A stretch of DNA of 9,775 bases, from positions 1 through 9,775 of the forward strand of contig WAMH01000160.1 of the NCBI GenBank assembly GCA_015522395.1, read 5' to 3'. Shown in pieces: positions 1 through 7,219 of the stretch. The notes under the pieces are model-generated. The model was not told the origin of the DNA, did no database searches, and saw only the letters and a list, made by a program, of their open reading frames with translations. The translations under genes were made by a program, and so were the position numbers. The stretch's first letter is position 1. The number at the start of each line of letters is the position of its first letter. Source of the stretch: Thermococcus sp. GTDB lineage: Archaea; Methanobacteriota_B; Thermococci; Thermococcales; Thermococcaceae.

Positions 1-1
1 G

Positions 2-484
2 GAGGGCTGCTTCTTCCCGTGCGCTGAGCCCGGTGAGGGCACGAAGATCCTCTTCAAGAACGGCTTCAAGACCCCCGACGGAAAGGCCCACCTCCAGCCC
101 GTTGACTGGCGCGAACCGCCCGAGATGCCCGACAGCGAGTACCCCTTCTGGCTCACCAACTTCAGGCTGGTCGGCCACTGGCACACCAACACGATGAGCG
201 GGGAGAGCCCGAGCCTTGAGAAGCGCTGGCCCGAGGAGTACTTGATGATAAACCCGAAGGACGCCAGAGCGCTCGGGATAAAGAGCGGCGACCTGGTTAA
301 GGTATCAACGAGGCGCGGGAGCATCCTGGTGAAAGCAGAAGTTACGGACCACGTCAGGGAAGGCGTCATAGCAATGCCCTGGCACTGGCAGGCCAACTTC
401 CTGACGCTAGACGAGATACACGAGAAGACCAAGATGGCCGAGCTGAAGGCCGTCGCGGCTAAGGTTGAGAAGGTGGAGGAGTGA
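2..484 (+). CDS. fdhA: Formate dehydrogenase alpha subunit, C-terminal part (5' end outside window)
   Basis: The reading frame is open from base 2, so only the last 160 residues are visible; the start codon, the N-terminal [4Fe-4S] motif and the Cys/Sec metal ligand lie upstream. The visible part is the molybdopterin-dinucleotide-binding C-terminal domain of the DMSO-reductase superfamily. It shows TPDGKAHLQPV, then YPFWLTNFRLVGHWHTNTMSG, NPKDARALGIKSGDLVKV and VREGVIAMPWHWQ, which match the order of motifs in FdhA/FdhF proteins. The enzyme oxidises formate to CO2 at a W- or Mo-bis-pterin centre. The HycB-type ferredoxin gene begins 10 bp downstream and a [NiFe]-hydrogenase follows, which favours formate dehydrogenase over another oxidoreductase of the superfamily. 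Substrate specificity cannot be proven from this domain alone. The protein ends in a charged helix (KMAELKAVAAKVEKVEE). Confidence 0.85.
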   Translation, partial: EGCFFPCAEPGEGTKILFKNGFKTPDGKAHLQPVDWREPPEMPDSEYPFWLTNFRLVGHWHTNTMSGESPSLEKRWPEEYLMINPKDARALGIKSGDLVKVSTRRGSILVKAEVTDHVREGVIAMPWHWQANFLTLDEIHEKTKMAELKAVAAKVEKVEE

Positions 485-494
485 GGTGGTTGAG

Positions 495-995
495 ATGGCC
501 CACAAGAAGATTTTCCTGGATTACAGCCGCTGCATTGGCTGTAAGGCCTGTGAAGTGGCCTGTGAGATGACCCACGGGAACGCCCGCATCAGCGTCTTCG
601 AGTTCCCCGATCTCGTCACCGTTCCCTTCAACTGCCGCCACTGTGAGAAGGCACCGTGTCTCAACGTCTGTCCGACGGGAGCTCTCTTCAGGGACGAGGA
701 CGGAGCGGTTGCATTCAATCCGCTCGCCTGTATCGGCTGTCTAATGTGCGCCGTTGCCTGTCCCTTTGGGATACCCAAGCTGGACGAGGAGAACAAGATC
801 ATGGACAAGTGCGACCTCTGTGCCGACAGAAGGGCCGAAGGAAAGCTTCCGGCCTGCGTTTCGGCCTGTCCAACCGAGGCCCTCAAGTTCGGTGACATAA
901 ACGAGGTGCTCTGGAACAGGGAAGGAAAGATAGTCGCCAACCTGAAGAGCTCCGCCGAGAAAGGGGAGGGCGAGAAGGCCTACCTAATCCTCTGA
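495..995 (+). CDS. hycB: Polyferredoxin electron-transfer subunit of formate hydrogenlyase (four [4Fe-4S])
   Basis: This 166-aa iron-sulfur protein should carry electrons from FdhA to the hydrogenase. Sixteen cysteines form four [4Fe-4S] motifs: C13/C16/C19/C23 (CIGCKACEVAC), C47/C50/C55/C59 (CRHCEKAPCLNVC), C79/C82/C85/C89 (CIGCLMCAVAC) and C106/C109/C121/C125 (CDLC, then CVSAC). This is the pattern of HycB, HyfA and other FdhB-like subunits. No membrane segment or signal peptide is visible, so it should act on the cytoplasmic side. It is shorter than E. coli HycB (about 200 aa). I chose the ATG at 495 because GAGGTGG (483-489) sits about 5 nt upstream. An in-frame TTG at 465 would overlap fdhA and has no better site. 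The stop is followed by an AT-rich gap. Confidence 0.92.
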   Translation: MAHKKIFLDYSRCIGCKACEVACEMTHGNARISVFEFPDLVTVPFNCRHCEKAPCLNVCPTGALFRDEDGAVAFNPLACIGCLMCAVACPFGIPKLDEENKIMDKCDLCADRRAEGKLPACVSACPTEALKFGDINEVLWNREGKIVANLKSSAEKGEGEKAYLIL

Positions 996-1048
996 TATTA
1001 ATTTTTTTGCGAGGAAAACCAATGGTTTAAAACAAGGGGTGATGGACC
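996..1048 (+). promoter_or_regulatory. AT-rich intergenic gap with T7 tract, inverted repeat and possible promoter
   Basis: These 53 bases are the only sizeable break between the formate-oxidising genes and the hydrogenase genes. They hold TATTAATTTTTTT (996-1008; T7 at 1002-1008), which could be an oligo-T terminator or a weak TATA element. A perfect 6-bp inverted repeat AAACCA-A-TGGTTT lies at 1016-1028. The ribosome binding site AGGGGTGAT is at 1035-1043, ahead of the GTG start at 1049. If 996-1003 acts as a TATA box, transcription would begin near 1025. Which role applies cannot be settled from the sequence. Confidence 0.4.
1025..1041 (+). promoter_or_regulatory. Putative SurR-type binding site GTTTAAAAC
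   Basis: GTT-TAA-AAC at 1025-1033 matches the GTTn3AAC core recognised by SurR, the sulfur-responsive redox regulator of Thermococcales that controls hydrogenase genes. After a 5-nt spacer the next three bases are GTG (1039-1041), which match two of three positions of the extended GTTn3AACn5GTT form. The word overlaps one arm of the inverted repeat at 1016-1028 and lies just upstream of the ribosome binding site of the first hydrogenase gene. The assignment is an inference from a short motif in AT-rich DNA and could be chance. Confidence 0.4.
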
Positions 1049-2488
1049 GTGAACGAGAGTGTCATCTTCCTGTCATCGGCCCTCCTGCCCTTCCTCCTCC
1101 TGCTGATCTACAAGATGGAGGGCAGGGGCGCGGACTCAGTGGCCGGAGCAATAATGGGCCTGGCCCTGCTCATCAACGGCTACGGAACCTACGAGTTCTT
1201 CAGAGGAGGCGCCGAGAAGGTTTACCACTATGCCTACACCAGCGGCGGAAACCTCGGCGAGGTCTTCGGCCTCAACGTTGACGTCGCCTCGGTTCTGATG
1301 GGATTCACGTCCCTCCTGATAGCGTTTCTGGTGATCCTCTATGCCGCGGACTACATCGGGCCCAAGAACAGAGCGCACCCGCTTGAAAGCGGAAAGGGCA
1401 AGTTCTATGCACTCTTCGGCCTGCTAACCGGAGCCACAATGGTCTTTATATACTCAACCAACCTTGTGCAGTTCATAGTTGGACTGGAGCTCATGGCCAT
1501 AGCGCTCCTCTACATGGTCGACTTCTACGGCAACGCCGGAAGAAAGGCCCTCAAGGGTTTCCTGGTGCTCAACCTCGCGGTGTTCCTCATGGTCATCGCA
1601 ACGGCCATTCTCGGGAACGCCCAGGAGCTGGCAAAGATGGGTTCGATTGCCCAGTCAACCAAGGACACCGCCTTCACGCTGCTGATCTTCGCGGCACTGG
1701 CGATGAGCTCCCAGCTGTTCTTCTACTCGTGGCTCCCCGACTCAACCGCCGGTCCGGTTCCCGCTTCAGCCTACATACACTCCGCCTCGATAGTCCCGCT
1801 TGGAAGCTACATGCTCTTCAGGGTCATACAGTACATGAACCCGGGCAGAAGCGAGTTCTGGCTCCTCGGACTGCTGACGGTTGCGCTGATACTCCTGATG
1901 ATGATTTACTACCCGATACAGCGCGACGGAAAGAAGTTGATAGCCTACTCCACCATGGCCCAAGCTGGAGTGGCCTACATAACCCTAGCCTACGCGCTCC
2001 TCGGACACGTCGCAGGGCTTCAGATAGCCCTCTATCAGGTGGTCAACCACGCCTTCGTTAAGTCACTGGCGTACATGAGCATAGGCGCCTTTGCATACTC
2101 CCTCGGAACGACGGACTTCACCGAGGTCAGGGGGATCAGACACAGCCTCCCGTGGGCCAGCATAGCCTGGTTCATGAGCTTCTTTGGCCTAGCAGGCGTC
2201 CTGCCGCTCGGACTGTTCTTCAGCAAGGCCTTCACCATAATGAGTACGAGGCACGCTGAGGGAGTCGCCTCCTGGCTCTTCCCGGGCGTGGTGCTCTTCG
2301 ACGCGGCGATATTCCTCGTGGTCGTTATCCTGTGGTTCAAGGAGATATTCTTCGGAGAACCCAGCCCGGCCAGTGAAGTTCACTCGTCAAAGCTCATGAC
2401 GGCAGTGATGGTGACCCTGATACTCATAGGCATAGTCGCGCCCTGGGTGACCTTGGACGTTGTTATGAAGATAGGGTTCATGGGGTGA
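1049..2488 (+). CDS. Antiporter-like membrane subunit of group 4 hydrogenase (NuoL/MrpA/HyfD-F family)
   Basis: This 479-aa polytopic membrane protein has roughly 12-14 hydrophobic segments and belongs to the proton-translocating NuoL/M/N and MrpA/D family. Landmarks are the TM5 glutamate E147 (VGLELMA), WLPDSTAGPVPASAYIHSAS at 228-247 (family form WLPxAMxxPTPVSALIHAAT), GKKLIAYSTMAQAG at 294-307, NHAFVKSLAY with K338, and the TM12 region FFSKAF with K393. The lysine normally nine residues before that Trp in TM7 is replaced by Met219. It probably forms one ion-translocating unit of the hydrogenase membrane arm. The start is GTG at 1049, supported by AGGGGTGAT (1035-1043); no in-frame ATG nearby fits better. 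The next gene starts 6 bp after its stop. E. coli FHL-1 has only one such protein (HycC), so this second one makes the complex more like FHL-2 (Hyf). Confidence 0.88.
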   Translation: MNESVIFLSSALLPFLLLLIYKMEGRGADSVAGAIMGLALLINGYGTYEFFRGGAEKVYHYAYTSGGNLGEVFGLNVDVASVLMGFTSLLIAFLVILYAADYIGPKNRAHPLESGKGKFYALFGLLTGATMVFIYSTNLVQFIVGLELMAIALLYMVDFYGNAGRKALKGFLVLNLAVFLMVIATAILGNAQELAKMGSIAQSTKDTAFTLLIFAALAMSSQLFFYSWLPDSTAGPVPASAYIHSASIVPLGSYMLFRVIQYMNPGRSEFWLLGLLTVALILLMMIYYPIQRDGKKLIAYSTMAQAGVAYITLAYALLGHVAGLQIALYQVVNHAFVKSLAYMSIGAFAYSLGTTDFTEVRGIRHSLPWASIAWFMSFFGLAGVLPLGLFFSKAFTIMSTRHAEGVASWLFPGVVLFDAAIFLVVVILWFKEIFFGEPSPASEVHSSKLMTAVMVTLILIGIVAPWVTLDVVMKIGFMG

Positions 2489-2494
2489 TGTGAG

Positions 2495-4489
2495 ATGTTC
2501 ATAGAGTACGCCATAGGTGCCTTCATCCTGGGTGGACTGCTCGGCTTCATAAGGGACTACAAGTCCGCCGTCAAGGCATCGAGCTTCATGGCGTTCCTCG
2601 GTTCACTGCTCCTCCTCGGGGAGGTCTACAACGTCTACACGAACGGCCCGGTGAAGGTCAACCTCTACGGACTGCCGCTGAACGTAACCGACGTCTCGGC
2701 GGTCTTCCTGCTCATAATAGGCATCGTAGGAACCGCAGTTTCACTCTACGCGATAAGCTACATGGACATATTCGAGAGAACCGGCAAGGGCTGGGTCTAC
2801 GCGATAGCCTACAACACCTTCCTCGCTAGCATGGCCCTTGTCGTTACAGTGGACAGCATGGAGTACTTCGTTGTGAGCTGGGAACTTATGACCCTAAGCT
2901 CGTTCATACTCGTCTTCTTCAGCGAGAGGAAGAGGGACGTAAATGCAAGCGCGAAGTATTACATCACCATGCACTTCCTCGACACGATACCACTCTTCCT
3001 GGCCCTCGGAACCGCATACTCCCTCGTTGGGAGCTTCGACAAGCTGAGCTTCGAGAACATAGGAAGTGCCCTGATGACGGCCCCGGCACACACCAAGATA
3101 GTCTTCGGAGGCCTTCTCCTCATAGCGTTCATGACCAAGTCGGGCATAACCCCGTTCCAGTTCTGGGTTGCCGAGACCTACAGGGCGGCCCCGAGTAGCG
3201 TCTCTGCTGTGATGGCCGGTGCAATGGAGAAAGTAGCCCTCTACGGCCTCATAGCCCTCGTCTGGAAGCTCGTGGGAACCACGTACTCCCTCGGCCTTCT
3301 CGTGGCCCTCCTCGGTGCCATAACGCTCACCGTTGGAACTCTATATGCTCTCAGGGAAACCAACGCAAAGAGGCTCCTAGCTTACCACAGCGTCGGCCAG
3401 ATGGGCTACATATGGCTCGGCATCGGCATAGGCATGGCGCTCATTCCAAAGGGAGGGGCACTGGGAGCAATAGGTGCCCTTGGAGCTTTCGCCGGTCTCT
3501 TCCACGCGCTCAACCACGCAATATTCAAGAGCTCGCTCTTCCTCTCAGCCGGAGCCGTTGAGTACAGAACCGGAACCGTTGAACTTAACGAGCTTGGTGG
3601 CCTTGGAAAGCACATGAAGTGGACTGCCCTAGCGGCGCTCTTCGCCTCGCTGGCCATCTCGGGAGTTCCGCCATTCAACGGATTCATAAGCAAGTGGCTC
3701 ATCTACGTCTCAGGTTACCAGTCCGGAAACCTCCTGCTGGCCTTTGGAGCCGTTCTGGCGGCACTGATAAGCGCAGCAACCCTAGCATCATTCGTCAAGT
3801 TCTACGGAACCCAGTTCGGCGGCGAGATGGAGAGGTACGAGGAAGTCAGAGAGGTCCCGGGAACGATGATCGCCGGTCAGTGGATACTGGCCGGACTGAC
3901 GCTGCTGATAGGCATCTTCCCGGGAACTGTCACTGGAGTGCTCAATGTCTTCAACGCCCCGGTGGAGGGTAACCTCTACAAGATCGGCTTTAAGTCAGTG
4001 CTCTTCAGCCCGGTGCTCTTCGTGATACTGCTGGGTGTCCTGGTCTTCGGGTTCTACCTGGCGCTCAAGCCGAGCTACGGAAAGGAGGCCAAGCCCTGGG
4101 ACTGCGGTTCAACCCAGATAGACGAGGATGAGTACAGAATAAACGCGGAAGGCTACTACATCAAGTACGAGCGCAAGATAGACGGCTTCTACCGCTTCGG
4201 CGACTGGTTCTACGCGGTTGGAGCGGCCATAATCCACTACATAGTCAGGGGGTACATATGGATGGCCAGCTACTTCGTCAAGATCGTCGACACACCCTAC
4301 ACGAAGGTTGAGAGCGTTGCAGACCTGAGGAAGAGCGAGGTGCTCTACGGTGACGAGGAGGCACTTAAACCGCTCGTCAGGTTCCTCAGGATAGCCTGCG
4401 ACGTGCTCCCAGGAATCAGACTCGGAACCTTCGTGGTCCTGGCCCTGATCACCGTGGGAGTGGTGATAGGAATACTGATGGCACTGTGA
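2495..4489 (+). CDS. hyfB: HyfB/HycC-like membrane subunit of group 4 hydrogenase
   Basis: This 664-aa polytopic protein has about 16 membrane segments and is close in length to HyfB. It contains the full set of family ion-path residues: TM5 E130 (SWELMTLSS), TM7 K215 (MTKSGITPFQFW), K246 (AGAMEKVALYG), the loop AKRLLAYHSVGQMG at 291-304, LNHAIFKSSLF with H341 and K345, and K400 in NGFISKW. A PWDCG motif at 534-538 and a long C-terminal part with amphipathic and membrane segments (to residue 664) are typical of HyfB/HycC rather than of single-unit Mrp subunits. It should anchor and ion-couple the peripheral hydrogenase arm. The ATG at 2495 follows GGTGAT (2484-2489) with a 5-nt spacer. The following gene starts 10 bp after its stop. 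Confidence 0.92.
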   Translation: MFIEYAIGAFILGGLLGFIRDYKSAVKASSFMAFLGSLLLLGEVYNVYTNGPVKVNLYGLPLNVTDVSAVFLLIIGIVGTAVSLYAISYMDIFERTGKGWVYAIAYNTFLASMALVVTVDSMEYFVVSWELMTLSSFILVFFSERKRDVNASAKYYITMHFLDTIPLFLALGTAYSLVGSFDKLSFENIGSALMTAPAHTKIVFGGLLLIAFMTKSGITPFQFWVAETYRAAPSSVSAVMAGAMEKVALYGLIALVWKLVGTTYSLGLLVALLGAITLTVGTLYALRETNAKRLLAYHSVGQMGYIWLGIGIGMALIPKGGALGAIGALGAFAGLFHALNHAIFKSSLFLSAGAVEYRTGTVELNELGGLGKHMKWTALAALFASLAISGVPPFNGFISKWLIYVSGYQSGNLLLAFGAVLAALISAATLASFVKFYGTQFGGEMERYEEVREVPGTMIAGQWILAGLTLLIGIFPGTVTGVLNVFNAPVEGNLYKIGFKSVLFSPVLFVILLGVLVFGFYLALKPSYGKEAKPWDCGSTQIDEDEYRINAEGYYIKYERKIDGFYRFGDWFYAVGAAIIHYIVRGYIWMASYFVKIVDTPYTKVESVADLRKSEVLYGDEEALKPLVRFLRIACDVLPGIRLGTFVVLALITVGVVIGILMAL

Positions 4490-4499
4490 GGTGAGGAAG

Positions 4500-5417
4500 A
4501 TGGAGACCGCCGTGAAACTCGGATTCAGCCTTGCCGGCATCATAATAATGCTGTTCCTCCCGCCCTACCTGGACGGTATAGCGAGAAGGGTCAAGGCCAG
4601 GCTTCAGTACAGGCGCGGGCCGCCGCTCAGCCAGACCTGGTACGACCTCAGAAAGCTCTTTGGAATGCCCTCGGTTAAGCCAACCAAGAAGGCACTCTTC
4701 ACCTGGGCACCGTACATCGCCCTCGCCTCGGCCATCAGCGCCGCGCTGCTCCTCCCCTACGGCAACGTCGTCCCAGTGGACTTCGGCTACAACCTAGTGG
4801 TGTTCTTCTACGTGGTGCTGATGGTCAGCGTCTTCCTCATGCTCGCCGGCCTTACGGTGCAGAACGCCTTCAGCCACCTCGGTTCGGCAAGGGAGATGCA
4901 GGTGATCCTGACGGTGGAGCCCTTAATAGCGATACTCTACGGCGTCCTGGCATACAACTCAGGCTCGCTCGACCTCTACACCATAATGACCGGGCTTCAC
5001 CTAACACCCTCGCTGGTGCTGACCTACATCCTCCTGGCCTACGCGCTCTACGTCGAGAGCGGCTTCGTGCCCTTTGACATAGCAGAAGCCGAACAGGAGG
5101 TCATAGGCGGGCCTTTGAGCGAGTACAGCGGAAGGCTTTTAGGGGTCTTCTACTACGCGATCTACATCAAGCGCTTTGCCCTGCTGTGGTTCTTCATCAG
5201 CCTGCTGACACTCCCGTGGATAGGACCCATAGGCACGCCAGAGAAGGCGGCACTCGTCCTGGCGTTGCAGTTCGTCCTGACGGTGGCCTTCTATCCAATA
5301 ATAGCGGCTCTTGAAGCCACCAACGCAAGGCTCAGAATAGACCACGTGGTCAAGATGAACACCCGCGCTTTCTTCGCGGGACTTATAATACTCGCAATGG
5401 CTTTCATGGGGTGGTGA
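4500..5417 (+). CDS. hycD: HycD/HyfC/NuoH-like membrane anchor subunit of hydrogenase
   Basis: This 305-aa protein has about eight membrane segments and belongs to the NuoH/HycD/EchB family, which connects the peripheral hydrogenase arm to the membrane ion channels. Conserved cytoplasmic loops are visible: RVKARLQYRRGPPLSQTWYDLRKLFG near 30-55, E140 in TVEPL, and ESGFVPFDIAEAEQEVIGG at 186-204 followed by EYSG. The acidic cluster E196/E198/E200 is the family hallmark proposed to link redox chemistry to proton movement. Length is normal for HycD (about 300). I chose ATG 4500 over the in-frame GTG at 4491 because GAGGTGA (4488-4494) lies 5 nt upstream of 4500 and would overlap a GTG start. The stop TGA is 2 bp before the next start. 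Confidence 0.93.
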   Translation: METAVKLGFSLAGIIIMLFLPPYLDGIARRVKARLQYRRGPPLSQTWYDLRKLFGMPSVKPTKKALFTWAPYIALASAISAALLLPYGNVVPVDFGYNLVVFFYVVLMVSVFLMLAGLTVQNAFSHLGSAREMQVILTVEPLIAILYGVLAYNSGSLDLYTIMTGLHLTPSLVLTYILLAYALYVESGFVPFDIAEAEQEVIGGPLSEYSGRLLGVFYYAIYIKRFALLWFFISLLTLPWIGPIGTPEKAALVLALQFVLTVAFYPIIAALEATNARLRIDHVVKMNTRAFFAGLIILAMAFMGW

Positions 5418-5419
5418 AT

Positions 5420-7219
5420 ATGGTGAACACAAAGGATTTGGAGGCTCACTTTGAGTTTGAATGCAAAGCCTGTGAGAACGGCCGCTGTGCGAAGGCCGAC
5501 GTCAACTCCATACTATCGGAGAGAAAAGGCCTCAGAGACTTTTACGAGGCCTTCAAGGAGCACATAAAGGGCTGCAAGAGGATGACCTACGGCCAGTACC
5601 AGTTCGTCATCGATAGGGAAGTCCTCCCGGAGGCCGTGCTCTGGTGGCACAACCACCCGGAGTTCAAGGAAACCCACCTGTCGACGGCGGTCGGAACCGA
5701 CGAGAGGCCATTGAACGGCCACTTCGTTTACATGCCCTTCCTCAACGTTCAGGTTGAGTTCGCCAACGAGCCCGAGAACTACTGGGTCTTCCTCAGGACC
5801 TACCTGCTGGCAGACGACCCGAGCTTCCCGAGCGTGGCGGAGAAGCTTCCAGCTGCACTGTGGATAGAGAGGGAAGTGAAGGACTTACTCGGCTTCAAGC
5901 CGGTTAACCATCCCGACCCGAGGAGGCTCATCCTCCCGGAGGACTGGCCGGAGGGGGTTTACCCCCTGAGAAAGGATATGGACTACAGGCACTCGCCAAT
6001 TACCGAGCCGAAGGTTGAGTTCAAAGAGAAGCCCGAGGACACGACGCTGGTCCCGATGGGGCCCGCACACATGGGTATTGAGGAGCCAGCACACTTCAGG
6101 CTCTTCGTCAAGGGTGAGGAGATCGTTGATGTCGACTACCGCGGCTTCTACTCCCACCGCGGTATCGAGAAGACCGGCGAGGGAAGGCTAACCTACAACC
6201 AGGTGCTCTTCCTCGCCGAGAGGATCTGCGGTATCTGCGGCTACCAGCACTCCGTCAGCTACGCGATGGCCGTTGAAAGGCTGGCCGACGTCGATATACC
6301 CGACAGGGCGCGCTACATAAGGACCCTCCTCCTAGAGCTTGAGAGGATCCACAACCACCTCCTCTGGGTAGGCATAGCTGCCCACATGGTGGGCTACGAC
6401 ACGGGCTTCATGCACGCCTGGCGCATCCGCGAACCGGTGATGTGGCTCGTTGAGCGCCTAACAGGAAACAGGAAGCAGTACGGTATGAACATCGTCGGCG
6501 GGGTCAGGAGGGACATACTCGACTACAGGAAGGAGGAGATACTGAAGGTCGTCAAGCAGATACGCGAGGGGACCAAGACCTTCCTCGACGTAGCCCTGAA
6601 CACCAACACGTTCATCAAGCGCGCCGAGGGAGTTGGAATCCTGCCCTACAAGGTTGCTAAAGCCTACTCCGTCCTCGGGCCCACTGCGAGAGCCAGCGGA
6701 AGGAAGATAGACGTGAGGAAGGACCAGGCCGTCAAAACGGCCACCGCATACAACGAGATCGACTTCAAGGTCCCGGTCTACAAGGAGGGCGACGTTTTAG
6801 CTAGAGTCCTCGTCAGGATGGACGAGCTCTTCGAGAGCCTCTGGATGGTTGAGCAGCTCATCGACCAGATGCCGGGCGGGGACATAATGGTTCCGATCGG
6901 AAAACTGCCGGAGTACGAGGAGGCTCTGGGCTTCACCGAGGCCCACCGCGGTGAAGTGGTTCACTACGTCATGACCGGGGAGAAGAACAAGGTCTACCGC
7001 TGGAAGGTTCGCGCTCCAACGTACAACAACCTGCCCGCTGTGCCCGAGATGCTCAAGGGCTACCACGTTGCAGACGCGCCGCTCATCATAGCGAGCATTG
7101 ACCCGTGCTACTCCTGTACGGAGAGGGTGCAGTTCGTGGACGTGAACACAGGTAAGGTGAAGGTCCTCACCGAGGCCGAGTTCAACGAGCTCTCCATCAA
7201 GTACAAGGGGGTGTTCTGA
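5420..7219 (+). CDS. hycE: [NiFe]-hydrogenase large catalytic subunit, NuoC-NuoD fusion (HycE-like)
   Basis: This 599-aa catalytic subunit makes H2 at a NiFe centre. Residues about 60-195 resemble the 30-kDa NuoC-type domain (VEFANEPENYWVFLR, WIEREVKDLLGF, then HPDPRRLILPEDWPEGVYPLRKD). Residues about 210-599 form the NiFe large-subunit domain. The four nickel ligands are present: C270 and C273 in RICGICGYQHS, C563 and C566 in DPCYSCTER. GFYSHRGIEKTGEGR (242-256) is also typical. A 30-residue tail follows R569, as in the E. coli HycE precursor, where a protease cuts after the Arg of the equivalent motif. The N-terminus has an extra cysteine group (C15, C18, C23, plus C52). ATG 5420 is preferred with GGTGA at 5413-5417; GTG 5423 is a close alternative. 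It overlaps the next start by one base. Confidence 0.95.
   Translation: MVNTKDLEAHFEFECKACENGRCAKADVNSILSERKGLRDFYEAFKEHIKGCKRMTYGQYQFVIDREVLPEAVLWWHNHPEFKETHLSTAVGTDERPLNGHFVYMPFLNVQVEFANEPENYWVFLRTYLLADDPSFPSVAEKLPAALWIEREVKDLLGFKPVNHPDPRRLILPEDWPEGVYPLRKDMDYRHSPITEPKVEFKEKPEDTTLVPMGPAHMGIEEPAHFRLFVKGEEIVDVDYRGFYSHRGIEKTGEGRLTYNQVLFLAERICGICGYQHSVSYAMAVERLADVDIPDRARYIRTLLLELERIHNHLLWVGIAAHMVGYDTGFMHAWRIREPVMWLVERLTGNRKQYGMNIVGGVRRDILDYRKEEILKVVKQIREGTKTFLDVALNTNTFIKRAEGVGILPYKVAKAYSVLGPTARASGRKIDVRKDQAVKTATAYNEIDFKVPVYKEGDVLARVLVRMDELFESLWMVEQLIDQMPGGDIMVPIGKLPEYEEALGFTEAHRGEVVHYVMTGEKNKVYRWKVRAPTYNNLPAVPEMLKGYHVADAPLIIASIDPCYSCTERVQFVDVNTGKVKVLTEAEFNELSIKYKGVF

Noticed and set aside
465..494. 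TTG start extending the HycB-type protein by 10 residues
   Set aside because: It would overlap fdhA, the extra residues (RRWRSEVVE) precede the conserved start of the family, and ATG 495 has a well-placed GAGGTGG.
2..995. CO dehydrogenase-linked hydrogenase cluster instead of a formate-linked one
   Set aside because: No CooS-type sequence is visible, and the gene adjoining the polyferredoxin is a molybdopterin oxidoreductase with FdhA-like motifs.
1021..1048. TTTAAAA at 1026-1032 as the TATA box for the hydrogenase genes
   Set aside because: A start site about 26 bp downstream would fall at or past the GTG at 1049 and leave out the ribosome binding site, so it fits poorly as a TATA element.
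1049..4489. A true Mrp Na+/H+ antiporter operon
   Set aside because: Only two large antiporter-like genes are present, the second has a HyfB/HycC-type C-terminus with PWDCG, and no small MrpC, E, F or G genes are seen.
4109..4543. 144-codon minus-strand open frame at the hyfB-hycD junction
   Set aside because: It is a shadow of two conserved membrane-protein genes. The product is low complexity and unlike any family I know.
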